Counted from the stretch's first letter, positions 1 to 9,051 are shown. The stretch is DNA of 14,186 nucleotides from Cephalothrix spiralis (GCA_032353305.1 JAUCNG010074440.1:1-14186), one strand, 5' to 3'. Program-made: numbers and translations. Notes: a model not told the origin generated them from the sequence alone.

Positions 1-490
1 AAGATTAATGGTCAATTTTGACGGAAACATTTATGTTCTTGGTCCTATCCACATCCACAGATGTATCATATATAGATGATCATATAATATGACCATATAT
101 ATTTGAAAGTTTGTGAAACTGAAAAATATTACCCGAGGTCCGCTTTTTTAAAGATTTATCAATGAAGTAGTACATAGTAGAATTGAGTAAAATACCGAAA
201 TCTCATAAGCTGTAGATACTGTTGTTTAGGAACGCCTAAGCTGAGAGTATGGCTATACCTAGCTCAAGAATTTTACGACTTACGAATCAAAAATATAATC
301 CATGCACCAGCAAGAGCGATCAAGATGGCCATCTAAAAATTAAAAAAAATATGTTCATGTTATACTTTTTTTATTATAATCAATCAATATCACAATCACA
401 TTTCAGCATTAATGTTTTTGATTTTACAGAGTTACATAACTTTGCTTTTTAAATCGTGCATCAGTGTAATGAACTTAAAACAAAACTTAC
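1..490 (-). other. Intron after the last exon seen; no further exon found
   Basis: AT-rich sequence following the donor at 489-490. I found no minus-strand exon with good splice sites and a convincing peptide, and nothing convincing on the plus strand. Confidence 0.6.
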
Positions 491-537
491 ATTATCCGGA
501 CTGCTCCAAAAGTAAGTTGTTGACTTGTCCTTATCAT
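491..537 (-). CDS. 47-nt exon, last exon seen (C-terminal side)
   Basis: Acceptor CTCTTCTTAG and strong donor GTAAGTTTTG. Phase 1 entry gives Asp at the junction, then DKDKSTTYFWSSPDN, and the exon ends on a whole codon (phase 0). Of the other two frames, one opens with a stop (TGA) and the other does not fit the preceding phase. It extends the linker after the Cys-rich module. The donor shows that the gene continues to the left of the window. It is short, so confidence rests on splice signals and phase. Confidence 0.7.
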
Positions 538-941
538 CTAAGAAGAGAAAACAACATTTATTAGCAACCTCATTTTATATCCGAATTTTGGACAGTTTTA
601 GCGATACAGAGGATATTCTAATTCCAAAGAATCTCCCTGATCCGACACAACCTTAATTGGTCTCCTGGAGATCCAGGAAAGTGCACAGAAATGATATGAT
701 GTTGTAAATAATAATGACTTGAATATTATGTCATATATAATAATATCTAGATCTTTAAATTAATTCCTGTATTACTTGATTATTAGTTTAGATTACATGA
801 ACATTGCACATTCTTCTCGAATGTATATCAAAATTCTGTTTAATATAATTATTGGGATACCTGTACTTTGATATGGAGGGAAACATACAATTTAATATAA
901 CAAGCTATGTTAATATTGTTTTATACACCTGACTTAATTAC
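538..941 (-). other. Intron (404 nt), nothing recognised
   Basis: Lies between the Cys-rich exon and the 47-nt exon. AT-rich, with stops in all frames and no repeat or motif that stands out. Confidence 0.7.
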
Positions 942-1076
942 CTGGTAATGACATTTCCATGACCTGTTTGCATTGCATTTCTGACGTAGAACCTTCGTTA
1001 ATTGTTATAAAACCTTTAAGGCATTCTTTACATTTTCCAGTTCCCTCAGCACCATAAAACCCGATTGGACATGCAA
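942..1076 (-). CDS. Cys-rich exon, ephrin-receptor-like/GCC2_GCC3-type module
   Basis: A 135-nt phase 1-1 exon with acceptor TTTTCAG and donor GTAATTAAG. Joined to the previous exon it reads HVC-VACPIGFYGAEG, then GKCKECLKGF, a further Thr/Glu-rich stretch and a last Cys in SEMQCKQ. The CPIGFYG...GKCKEC pattern matches the short Cys-rich module called ephrin-receptor-like or GCC2_GCC3, common at the C-terminal side of EGF and sushi mosaic proteins. The split codon G+TT gives Val, placing the two cysteines VC and AC as expected. The assignment rests on the motif pattern alone. Confidence 0.8.
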
Positions 1077-1270
1077 CTGAAAAATTTATTTATATAAAAT
1101 CATAAATTATTCGTTTTTATACTATACTAGATACATTGATACAATAGTCTGCTGGTATAACTATGTCCATGATCTCAATTCGTATTATCTGTATAAGTTT
1201 TGACTTCATTTTCTTATCATCTTATAGTTTAACTTGTCATTTGTTGAAGTAACATGTATTTTTGACTTAC

Positions 1271-4200
1271 CACATACATGCGCCATGTTTTCTCTTGGTT
1301 CATATCCAAGGAGACAAACTGTATATACACTTGATGACTGATAGCTTGCACGGTTGATTACATATGTATTGTTCTCATATTCAATTTTGTACTCTTCACT
1401 TTGTACATCTGTGTGGATTCTAGCAATTATATCCAACATAACATTTTGGGCTGCGTCAAATATTTTTGCTTCCTTAGATGTATCTTCTGTTTGTACTTCT
1501 TTTCCAGCATACCCAATCTTGTATTTTAGTCGGAGACTTACACTTTGATTATCTCCTATGCTAAACTTATCAATCATAGTGTAATTATTTGATATTTTGT
1601 TTTCTAATGACTCTCTCAAGACAGTTTCATTTATCAAGGTAGACTGCCTATTAGATGCACGAGCTTTTTCATCATATAACTGAAAGGTTACTGTAATTGC
1701 AGGTTGTCCATATACCATTTTCTTTATTTGCAATACAACAACATTGGATGAGACTTTACCGTATGTATTGTATGCTTCACACCAATATTCTCCTGAATCT
1801 GTTTGTTCTGGTGTGGAAACATTATAGGTGGCTGAATCTGCATTTGAGCAGTGTGTCTTATGCTGCAAATCTGTGAAACACCAATTAATTTGCGGTTCTG
1901 GGTTTCCTGATGCGGTGCAAGTAAGATTAATACCATCTTTTAACTCAACTGGAACCAGAATTGTTGAATTCTCTGGACCTTTTGTAATTTTCGGTGGTAG
2001 CTCAACAGACACCACGGCAGGGGCTGAAGTAACATTCACCATCACATTCCCTATCATACATTGGTATTTTCCACCATCTGTGACAGTTGCAGTTTCAATA
2101 ACAAATGTACTGTTACTACTTGGTGATGTAATATTCATCAGCTGGTCATCTTTCAACCACCAGACAGAAACATTTCCTTTTTGTGATGCAGCCTCACAGT
2201 TTAACGATTTCGACAGACCTTTGAGAATGCTTATTGATTTTGGTGAAGTCAGGAACTGTGGTGGTTCTACACAGTACATATTTAAGTCATCAACTTCCTT
2301 TAACTTTTCCATAATTGATGTTGCTCTTCGAAGCACTTCTGTAGCATTGGTATTGTCATCATTGTTCTGTAAAAGTTCAAGATACTCATCCTCAAGATCG
2401 GCAATTAGTTCCTTTATTTTTTCAATATTCGGAAATCCTGGCTCTGAACGCACGAAGATTGATAATAATTCCCTCATCTTAACGAGAACACAATCCGAGA
2501 AAGTTTTACAATCCAAAGTAGCATATTGTGTGGTTGTTATATTTTCCATTTGGGATTTCCATTCATCCAAAAATGGATATTTCTTTGTTATATTATTTTC
2601 TAACTTGGCATCACCAATTATGGACTTCGACACATTTTGTGCTTCTTTGAGACCATCATCTGTCAATGCCTCTTTAAGCATCTCACTCAGCTGCTCATGG
2701 GTCATGTTATATTCTATCATCGCCTCAGTCACATTTATACCCAATGATTCAAATGTCATGTTACTTGGTTGTGTATAATTTGTTATGTCAATTTGAGATT
2801 CGAATGTTTGGTTAGCTTCAGCCTTTGCCATTGAATCTGTTGTATTCAAAACACTGCTTACAATACTGGATGCTATTTCATGTAAAGTGTTCATAGATGT
2901 GTTGAAGTAGGAGAAGAATTCATTGAATTGCAGACATTTCTTTCTAAAATATTCAACTCTCATCGCTTCATTACTTGTTGAGCTATTTAAAGTACCATTT
3001 GAATTATCCATAAATATGGTTTCATCGATTATAATTGTTTGGTTTGTTAGTAAGTCTGTCATGCTTTGCCCATCTAAACTCCGTCTCCACCTATGATGAT
3101 ACACATATGCTTGGTATTCAATATCACGCTTCCTCCGACCAGTGAAAACTCCTCCTAGAAAGCCTACCAATTTGTCAAGGATCCATTTAGCTGCTTCCCA
3201 TATGGCAAGGAAAGGACTTTTGAAGTTAATAGAGAATTTAACATGGTGCCATCCCGTCCAGAAAAGGTTGATTTCACAATCAACTTCAAAGATGAATTGA
3301 CCTGCGATCTGAAATTCAGTTGCAAACCCACATCTTTTGAGATCAATTGGTATGAGTTTAACAAGGAATTCAAAGATCTTTAGAGCACCTTTAAGTGCCA
3401 ACCTTACAACATCAACTGCTAACTTTGCTGCCTTTAATGTCCATTTGAGCCCTTCAAGTGCAATTACTGCTATATCAAATGGAATTTTTGCGATATCTAC
3501 TATAACCTTCGCTTTTTCAACTATAAATGCTGCAATATGAACTGCTATCTCAGCTACACGAAGAACGATCATTGCTGTTCTCACTACAAGCTTTGCTATT
3601 CCAAGCAAAACGTATGCAATTGCTCGTACAATATAGCATAAAATATTCCTTAATATGCAAAAAGGATTTGGTATTTTGAACATACACCACGTTAAACAAG
3701 GATACCAAAACGTCCATCCCCATATACGACCTCTACAAAATGTTATACCTGGAATACAAATCCATTTACATTTCCTTATTTTGCATAATCTGTCAACTTT
3801 ACTCTGATATTCGTTAAGTTTGTCAACTGCACCTTGCAAACTGCGCCTCTTTTTGGCTAGAGAATAAGCCAAAAGCCTCAACTTGGCAGCTGCACGGTCA
3901 AAGATCTTCTTGACATTATCAAGTTCATTCTTTTTTTTATCTAACCATTTTTGTGCTGCTGTTAAGCCACCTATAGCTATGTCAAGTCCTTTTTGAACTA
4001 ATTTTAAGCGATCGTCTGCAAATTTTGCAATTCCTCGTGCAGTGTTGATCAGAGCATCTTTCAAACTTCCATCAAACGAATTATCCCCGCCTGGGATAAA
4101 CATCACCTCCGCCCTTGCACCAGCTTTGTTCATTGGTACATTGTACAATTTGGTTGTGGCGAGAACACTAACACGGAACAAATTCCAAGCTTTAAATACA

Positions 4201-5191
4201 ACACCAACTGAAAAACCTTGACTACTTATGTAAAAGCTCCCTTTGATAGATAAGCCAAACAAATGTAGACTACAAATTCCTCTCATGACAAACTTATCTG
4301 GCCCTGCAATCGCTATTTCAAATCCGTAACCTTCCCCAGTTTCAACAGTGAGCCAAAATGATATGTCAACTTTTTTAGTAACTGTCACGGTATGAGCTTC
4401 ATATACATCGATATCTTCTTTTAGGAGAATATAACCATAAAATAGGATTGCTTTTTCATCTTTGAGTAATTCGTACACTGATTTAAAGTGGTGACATTGT
4501 CTGATTTGTTTAGCATAAATCAACTCTAAGTCTAGAATAACTTTAGCTATGAATATGTCAAACTTAACGACAGTTTTTAAACCCATTCCATCCGGATTGA
4601 GAAACACTGCTTTTACATGCTCTTGAAATTGCAAGAAAAGTTTCATAATTTTACTTTTTATATCACTGATTTCAGCTTCAATGGCATTCATTATTTTTTG
4701 TATCATTGATTTGATTGGCATTAAAAGTGAATCAAATAGATGTTTAAGCATTATGATGATGTCCTTAGCGTCCTCAGTCATATGCGCAAACACGTCTGAT
4801 AATTTACTGATATGAAAAGTACTAATATTTTTCAATAGATCTTTCACTATGTTTCGTAGTGTTTCTAACTTTGCCAGAAGTTCGTTTAAGAATATTTTCC
4901 CTATCGATACCACTTCAGTTATCAAGGTCTTCATCGAAGACTTGATCGTTTCAATAATTCTATCAAGGCGATTTTTTAAGTCTAGAATATCAGGAATTCT
5001 ATGTATGGGTGATTTTATGGCTGTTATCTTTGTATTATCATAAGTGATAAACATGTAGGCTGTCGTTGTCATAATCTCGGTCATTGAGCCAATAAATGGT
5101 ACAGCAGCAAAAGGATTGACTACAAGCTTGAGCTTGAAGAACATTCCAGCAGGGTTAGCATTTGGTGTACACCTTTTACGAGCTTCAAGTC
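1271..5191 (-). CDS. 3921-nt giant exon: helical/heptad region, cleavage sites, two Ig domains
   Basis: Enters in phase 1 after the acceptor ATGATTTCAG and leaves in phase 1 at donor GTAAGTCAA; 1306 complete codons without a stop. Residues below count from the in-frame Met at 5199-5201. Residues 55-195 are largely amphipathic helix. About 200-370 is beta-rich (GLSIKGSFYISSQGFSVG). About 385-470 is Lys/Leu-rich helix. 473-522 is a Trp/Cys-rich patch. 533-616 holds twelve Ala-core heptads. RRKR at 689-692 and RWRR at 704-707 are furin-like. 715-975 carries about fourteen N-x-S/T sequons. About 977-1075 and 1076-1160 are two Ig-like domains; the second has the CTASG...DSGEYWC pattern. The remainder, to the YTVCLLGYE motif, leads into the next exon. 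Ig domains and sequons show it is extracellular. The part before residue 977 matches no family I know. An internal exon this long is rare in animals. Confidence 0.88.
3081..3137 (-). other. Paired dibasic (furin-like) cleavage motifs
   Basis: RRKR followed by Asp is encoded at 3126-3137 and RWRR followed by Ser at 3081-3092; fifteen codons separate the start of one motif from the start of the next. Both fit the R-x-[KR]-R proprotein convertase consensus. They fall exactly between the hydrophobic helical half of the exon and the glycosylated, Ig-containing half, a sensible place for chain separation in the secretory pathway. Cleavage is inferred. Confidence 0.55.
3354..3605 (-). repeat. Twelve Ala-core heptads (21-bp degenerate coding repeat)
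   Basis: Within the giant exon, twelve consecutive seven-residue units run without a gap, from LGIAKLV (3585-3605) to FEFLVKL (3354-3374). The first position of each is Leu, Val or Phe. The fourth is Ala in nine of twelve (Leu, Val, Leu otherwise). Units include LRVAEIA, VEKAKVI, VDIAKIP and VDVVRLA. This pattern predicts a long amphipathic helix with a tightly packed Ala face, similar in principle to alacoil-type coiled coils or lipid-surface helices. The DNA keeps a degenerate 21-bp period, suggesting growth by tandem duplication. Confidence 0.8.
3636..3785 (-). other. Trp/Cys-rich 50-residue patch in the giant exon
   Basis: Fifty residues encode eight cysteines and five tryptophans, including CKWICIPG, RIWGWTFWYPC and LTWCMFK. 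They sit between a basic helical stretch and the heptad repeat. The hydrophobic, aromatic character is unlike the EGF and Ig parts. It could be a small disulfide-bonded knob or a membrane-inserting loop. I recognise no family. Confidence 0.6.
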
Positions 5192-5656
5192 CTGAAATCA
5201 TATATAAGGGAGATTTGAAATATTAAGTGCATCGTCTTTTTCTATAGTCTACACTCAATTGATAATACATGTGAGTAGTACAGGAAACCAAGTGGGACTT
5301 TAAACTAGAATCAATATTGCAACCCAAATTATTTTGAAGAAAAAATACCAAATTTTATATTGCCCCGCTTACTGTGAAACTCGAGGACTATGTATCCTCG
5401 CGATATTAATGTGATCAGAACGTTGATCACTAGAATGGTGCAGCTTTCTATTACCTTAACCCCATGATATGCAAAAAGGCCTGGCGTTTCGCAAAGTGCA
5501 CATCATTTCATGGAACGAAATGATCTACAAACGTGTGTTTTGAACCAATTTTTAATCTGGGTGTATTGCTAAAAGTTTAAATAACTTGAAAAGAATTTAT
5601 CTAGAATAGACGTCACATGAATAGTGAATGCTTGTACGTTTACTTATAAAACTTAC
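5192..5656 (-). other. Intron (465 nt) with short inverted repeats
   Basis: Separates the 142-nt exon from the giant exon. Apart from the inverted-repeat cluster listed separately I see nothing functional. Confidence 0.75.
5382..5524. repeat. Cluster of three short inverted repeats
   Basis: In the intron upstream of the giant exon: CGAGGA/TCCTCG (5382-5400), GTGATCA/TGATCAC (5411-5430) and ATCATTTC/GAAATGAT (5502-5524). Arms are 6 to 8 bp with loops of 6 to 7 bases. Single examples are expected by chance; three within 143 bp may mark a degraded mobile element. Confidence 0.4.
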
Positions 5657-5798
5657 CCCCAAATGATGCAACAAATATGGAATCAAGTGAAACGGCATCT
5701 TCCAATGGAATATTGAAATTCAATAGAGTTAGTGAATGTTTATCTATATTTGTTCTCACATACATCTTCCATGTTTTCAGAAACATATTATTCAAAAG
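5657..5798 (-). CDS. 142-nt connecting exon, beta-strand-like
   Basis: Acceptor TTGTTTTAG and donor GTAAGTTTT. It enters in phase 0 and leaves in phase 1, matching the exons on both sides. About 47 residues: LLNNMFLKTWKMYVRT, then alternating strands with LTLLNFNIPLEDAVSL, ending FVASFGG across the junction to the 3.9-kb exon. No named domain is recognised. The composition resembles the preceding exon, so the two probably complete one beta-rich domain that spans three exons. Confidence 0.8.
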
Positions 5799-6337
5799 CT
5801 AAAACAAGAAGAACATTTCCATTTATATTTAAATACTCAGATGAACTATAGTTTATTCTAAGTAATTTTTGTATAATTGAGAATGGCCGAGTGCTTTATC
5901 TGTACGGTCGCGTCTAACGCTCTGTCCATACCGATAAAGCACTCGGTCATTATTAAATACTCTCAACTTAGAAATGAATACACTACAGTGACCTGGAATT
6001 AAACTTTGGGTACCTCGAACCATAGCTATCTTCTCACAGTAACATTAATAATAGGCCTGTATATGTTGTATTGATTACTTTTTGCTTTGCATTTAATAGA
6101 CATATCCAAACTCAATCATGGGTAGATTTTGTTTGGATAATTAGTGATCATTACTGGTAAATATTGAATAAAATTGTATTAAAAGTAATATTTAGATTGT
6201 CTTCTTATAGAAGTATAAACAATTAAATCAAATAATATGTAGTAATATATTAGTACATTACTACGTGAACATATGCATGTACATGTACCTAAATACTAAA
6301 TAACTTCTATAATTCGTTAATTGAATGAAGATCATAC
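5799..6337 (-). other. Intron (539 nt) containing the hairpin
   Basis: Carries the hairpin listed separately; the rest is AT-rich with no coding signal. Confidence 0.75.
5882..5951. repeat. 70-nt hairpin with 19-bp near-perfect arms
   Basis: Arms 5882-5900 and 5933-5951 are inverted copies with one mismatch (a G-U pair in plus-strand RNA); the inner 14 bp, CCGAGTGCTTTATC, are perfect. Inside, GTACGG and CCATAC continue the pairing with one mismatch, and CGC/GCG closes a small loop. It sits in the 539-nt intron between two exons. Flanking TTGAGA (5877-5882) and TCTCAA (5961-5966) are also inverted. It could be a foldback element, a MITE remnant or an intronic small-RNA precursor. Confidence 0.75.
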
Positions 6338-6461
6338 CGATTTGTCCGTTGGAATAGAGGCAAACATTTGAACTTGAGCAGTTAATTTATATTTAATTGG
6401 TCCTGAACTCAATTCATAAACCAGATCACCTAAGAACCACACACTTGCCGTTGTAGCTAAT
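6338..6461 (-). CDS. 124-nt connecting exon, beta-strand-like
   Basis: Acceptor TCTTCCTAG and donor GTATGATCT. It enters in phase 2: the AA left by the previous exon plus A gives Lys. It leaves in phase 0. The roughly 41 residues start LATTASVWFLGDLVYEL and continue with alternating hydrophobic residues (KYKLTAQVQMF), suggesting beta strands. It directly continues the unknown beta-rich region of the 1465-nt exon. No known domain is recognised. Support comes from good splice signals and exact phase matching on both sides. Confidence 0.8.
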
Positions 6462-7069
6462 CTAGGAAGAGAAAATAAAACAGTTTTAGGTTTTGTTTTT
6501 GAAATGCACATTCATGCAATTACATTATACGTAGAAGTTTACTCAAAAATAATTCAAACTGCTATGACGATTCCAACTACATTGTACTATGACGATTGGT
6601 GGAAAAGGAAGTTAGTCTATTTATTTTTGTGCATCACAGCGTGTTTTATAGATTTTTAAAAATTAAATGGATTACGTATAATAGAAAAAAAAATATTATT
6701 GTTAATTTTCCTGCCTCAATAATTTCTCTATGTGGTTTATTTGCCGAGCTATTACTCATGAAAGTACTCATTTCTTTTCATAATTATAAACCTTGTTTAG
6801 TTTAGCCGCATTTATCAAAGATAGTACTTTTTCGAAATTATGAAATGACGTCACAGATGACATTATGATCTTATATTACATAACTTTTTTAAGCGTTTTA
6901 GATTCATATTTTCAACCATACTTAAGTCACTATGAAAGGTGCAATATTCGCAAAGAAATCCGAAATTATAAAAATCTACAGCCTTATAGGGTTAAATAAA
7001 ACTTGTATTTTTTACTTCCTTCTACTTTTTCTGAAAAATAATCAAAATGTATAACATCAAAAAACTTAC
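6462..7069 (-). other. Intron (608 nt), nothing recognised
   Basis: Between the 1465-nt exon and the 124-nt exon. A short plus-strand open frame is present but has low-complexity, AT-driven composition and no splice or start context to support it. Confidence 0.75.
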
Positions 7070-8534
7070 TTGAAAACAGAGAATTCGTCACCTGTCCAAA
7101 TCTTTACACTCGACTTTGGAATTCCCATATTCAAATTTTTAAATCCAATTAATGATTCTAGCGACAGACGAACCTTATACGGATCAGACTTGGTAGAGCG
7201 TTTTTTCCTCCAGTTAGCGCTCACTACATTGGCATCCAGTTTGTGAGTTAGACTTATTCCTATCCCTTTTACATTAATATTGAAGCCTTTTGGTAATACT
7301 AAGTCTCTTAACACATCTCGTGATCCCTCAGGGAACATTAGAACAAATGTTGCTCCGAAATCGTGGCACAGGTCAATTATCAAACAAAATCGTCGGCTAG
7401 ACAATGCTTTGCTTGTTATTGGTCTATCAAAAATCGATATATTAACACCTTTTTCGAACTGAAAAACACTATATAAGTGGTTTAATTGTAGAGGGGCACC
7501 TTTGCACGAGGGGAGCTTCACTATATCCTTACCAAGCATAATATCGGCTGTTGTGTCTGTTATTTTAAAGATGGGTTCAGCTGTATCTTTAAGACTTATC
7601 CAAGGGGGAAGTCTCTCGTATAGTGATTGAAGATACTGCCTTGCGAATGAATTGCTGTTTAAGAATTCTTTAATATCCCTAGATGTAACTGTACAAGTAG
7701 TATTACAGCCTGGCTCCTCTATGGTGGGTAATACTGTACCATCAGATGATTTGCGATATGAACTTGGTAATGAAACCTGCAGTTTGTCTTTTGTGTTATA
7801 TATTTCAATTCCAACTAAAGACACTGGTAATGTTATGTCCTTTCCTTCAATAAATACAATTCCTAGTGTAAATTTTATATTTTGATCTTTATCTAGTGTG
7901 TACCATTGAGTTGTTGATGAAATCCAAATCGTTACACCAGGGCATGTTGTTATTTCTATTTTAAAGCAACCTTTTGGTAGTGTTTTCTTTGGTAACCGAA
8001 AACATGTAAATATATCCCCAGCAGATATATTCATTGCATCTGGTACAATAAATGATTTAGCATCTAGACCTGATAATTCAAAAGACACTGGGTATGTGCC
8101 AACATCATTGACTACTGCCTGCAGTTTAGCTGAATAGTTCGGATACACAATTCTTATGATATTAGGCTTGAATTGGATGCCTTTGGACAGGATTTTGATT
8201 ATGATATCTCGATCCGGTTTAGCTTCGATGATTATTGTACTAGATACTCCTATTTTTAGCATTATGTCAGCCTGTAGGTCCCGTAATGTGATTATCCCTA
8301 GTTCACAATATTTGCCTATGTAACCTGTGTTTGCGCAGTAACATTGATGATTGTTCAAATTATTGAAACTGCACAAACCCTTATGTTTGCAAGGGTTTGG
8401 GTAACAAATATCCAAACAAGTCTTTTTATCACTTGCCAATTTGAAACCTAATTTACAGGAACATTTGTAACTTCCATCTGTATTGGTGCAGGTTTGGTTG
8501 CAATTGTCTTTATTGGTCAAACATTCATCAATAT
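7070..8534 (-). CDS. 1465-nt exon: cbEGF, EGF, unknown beta-rich region, RKKR site
   Basis: Bounded by acceptor TTCTTTTATAG and donor GTAAGTTTT, entering in phase 1 and leaving in phase 2. It opens with a full Ca-binding EGF (DIDEC; hydroxylation-type CTNTDGSYKCSC), then a second six-cysteine EGF of the CYPNPC type without a Ca motif. About 400 residues follow that are rich in alternating hydrophobic and polar strands, such as DIIIKILSKGIQ and YPVSFELSGLDAK, with several Cys pairs and few clear helices. I read these as stacked beta-sandwich domains but cannot name a family. About 410 residues after the first EGF begins there is a basic RKKRS motif (7198-7209), a good furin-type site. The run of single-domain EGF exons ends here, and intron phase changes at its 3' end, suggesting a different evolutionary origin for the downstream part. 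Confidence 0.88.
7198..7209 (-). other. RKKR furin-like cleavage motif
   Basis: Codons AGG AAA AAA CGC encode RKKR followed by Ser-Thr, in the C-terminal part of the beta-rich region of the 1465-nt exon. It fits the proprotein convertase consensus and follows a Trp. Along with the pair at 3081-3137, it would divide the product into an EGF-bearing chain, a central chain and a C-terminal Ig chain. Confidence 0.5.
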
Positions 8535-8628
8535 CTATAAAAGAAACCAAATATTTTATAAATTTGGCATAAAATGTATAGATCTTATATGTATGTAGCT
8601 TAACACTCCTAATGAAAAGGAAATACTA

Positions 8629-8717
8629 CATATTTCCATGGCAGTTACATTTATAACTCCCCTCTGTAATAATGCATATTTGGCTACATGGCTTTTCAAT
8701 ATCGCATTCATTAATAT
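8629..8717 (-). pseudogene. Truncated duplicate of EGF exon 8 (pseudo-exon)
   Basis: This stretch repeats the first 89 nt of the EGF exon at 9712-9831 with one base change, and its acceptor TTTATTTAG is preserved. Homology stops abruptly after the Met codon of the HGNM motif. The next codon in frame is TAG, the sixth cysteine is lost and no phase-1 donor follows; the nearest GT (GTAGTATTT) would leave phase 2, which does not fit the next exon. The single substitution changes CINTEGSY to CIITEGSY, removing the hydroxylated Asn. Inclusion would truncate the protein, so it is most likely skipped as dead intronic sequence. Confidence 0.85.
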
Positions 8718-9009
8718 CTAAATAAATAAAATCCAATTAAAATATAATTTAAAAACATATTACATGTAGTCAGAGAGTAAACAATCTGCAGATTTCATAT
8801 TGTCCACAAGGGCAATTTCGATTCATCTTGCTCACGGTCGAGCAGTCTCGGTCATGTATTGAATGGACTTGTTAGATTGTAAACTACGCTGCGATTGATA
8901 ATTGCAATTTCAATAAAAACAATGCTTAGTGCAGCTGCCAGCAGCTGCCTAAGAAAAGCAGAGCAAATTAATTTAGAAGGCCAATCTCAAAAGTAAAGAA
9001 CTCTGTGTA
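8629..9009. repeat. Duplicated segment, copy 1 (381 bp)
   Basis: Direct duplicate of 9743-10095 at an offset of 1114 bp. By hand alignment I count about ten substitutions over 353 aligned bases, roughly 97% identity, plus one 28-bp block near 8922-8949 present only in this copy. That block ends in a direct repeat of GCAGCTGCCA. The segment covers part of an EGF exon, its acceptor and the adjoining intron, and has the same orientation in both copies. Confidence 0.9.
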
Positions 9010-9051
9010 AGTGTTGTAAAATAAATGTATGCATTTGCAGGCAATAATTAC

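Larger units (their letters stand above)
8535..9051 (-). other. Intron (517 nt), mostly the duplicated segment
   Basis: Between EGF exon 9 and the 1465-nt exon. About three quarters is copy 1 of the duplication, including the dead EGF exon fragment. Confidence 0.8.

Noticed and set aside
1-75. Possible further exon on the minus strand encoding DTSVDVDRTKNINVS
   Set aside because: The reading is plausible but there is no usable acceptor in the right phase, and it ends in a stop within the window; too weak to call.
249-452. 67-codon plus-strand open frame
   Set aside because: Composition follows local AT content, no motif, no splice or transcription context, and it lies in intron of the minus-strand gene.
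1206-1270. Extension of the giant exon's open frame to the stop at 1206
   Set aside because: A consensus donor (GTAAGTCAA) sits at 1269-1270, and splicing there joins two Cys-containing halves of the Cys-rich module in phase. Read-through remains a possible alternative ending but has no support.
1828-2778. 316-codon open frame on the plus strand
   Set aside because: It is antisense to the Ig and glycosylated part of the giant exon. The minus-strand reading has domains, sequons and matching splice phases; this one shows no recognisable motif.
5192-5201. Met at 5199-5201 as the start of a separate protein
   Set aside because: It lies in the polypyrimidine/acceptor region and is followed by no signal peptide. 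The upstream exons join in exact phase at 5191.
6596-6805. 69-codon plus-strand open frame in an intron
   Set aside because: AT-driven hydrophobic chance frame without supporting signals.
8750-9009. Intronic part of the duplicated segment as a known SINE or transposon
   Set aside because: No tail, terminal repeats or target-site duplication could be seen, and only two local copies are present, one adjoining the parental exon.
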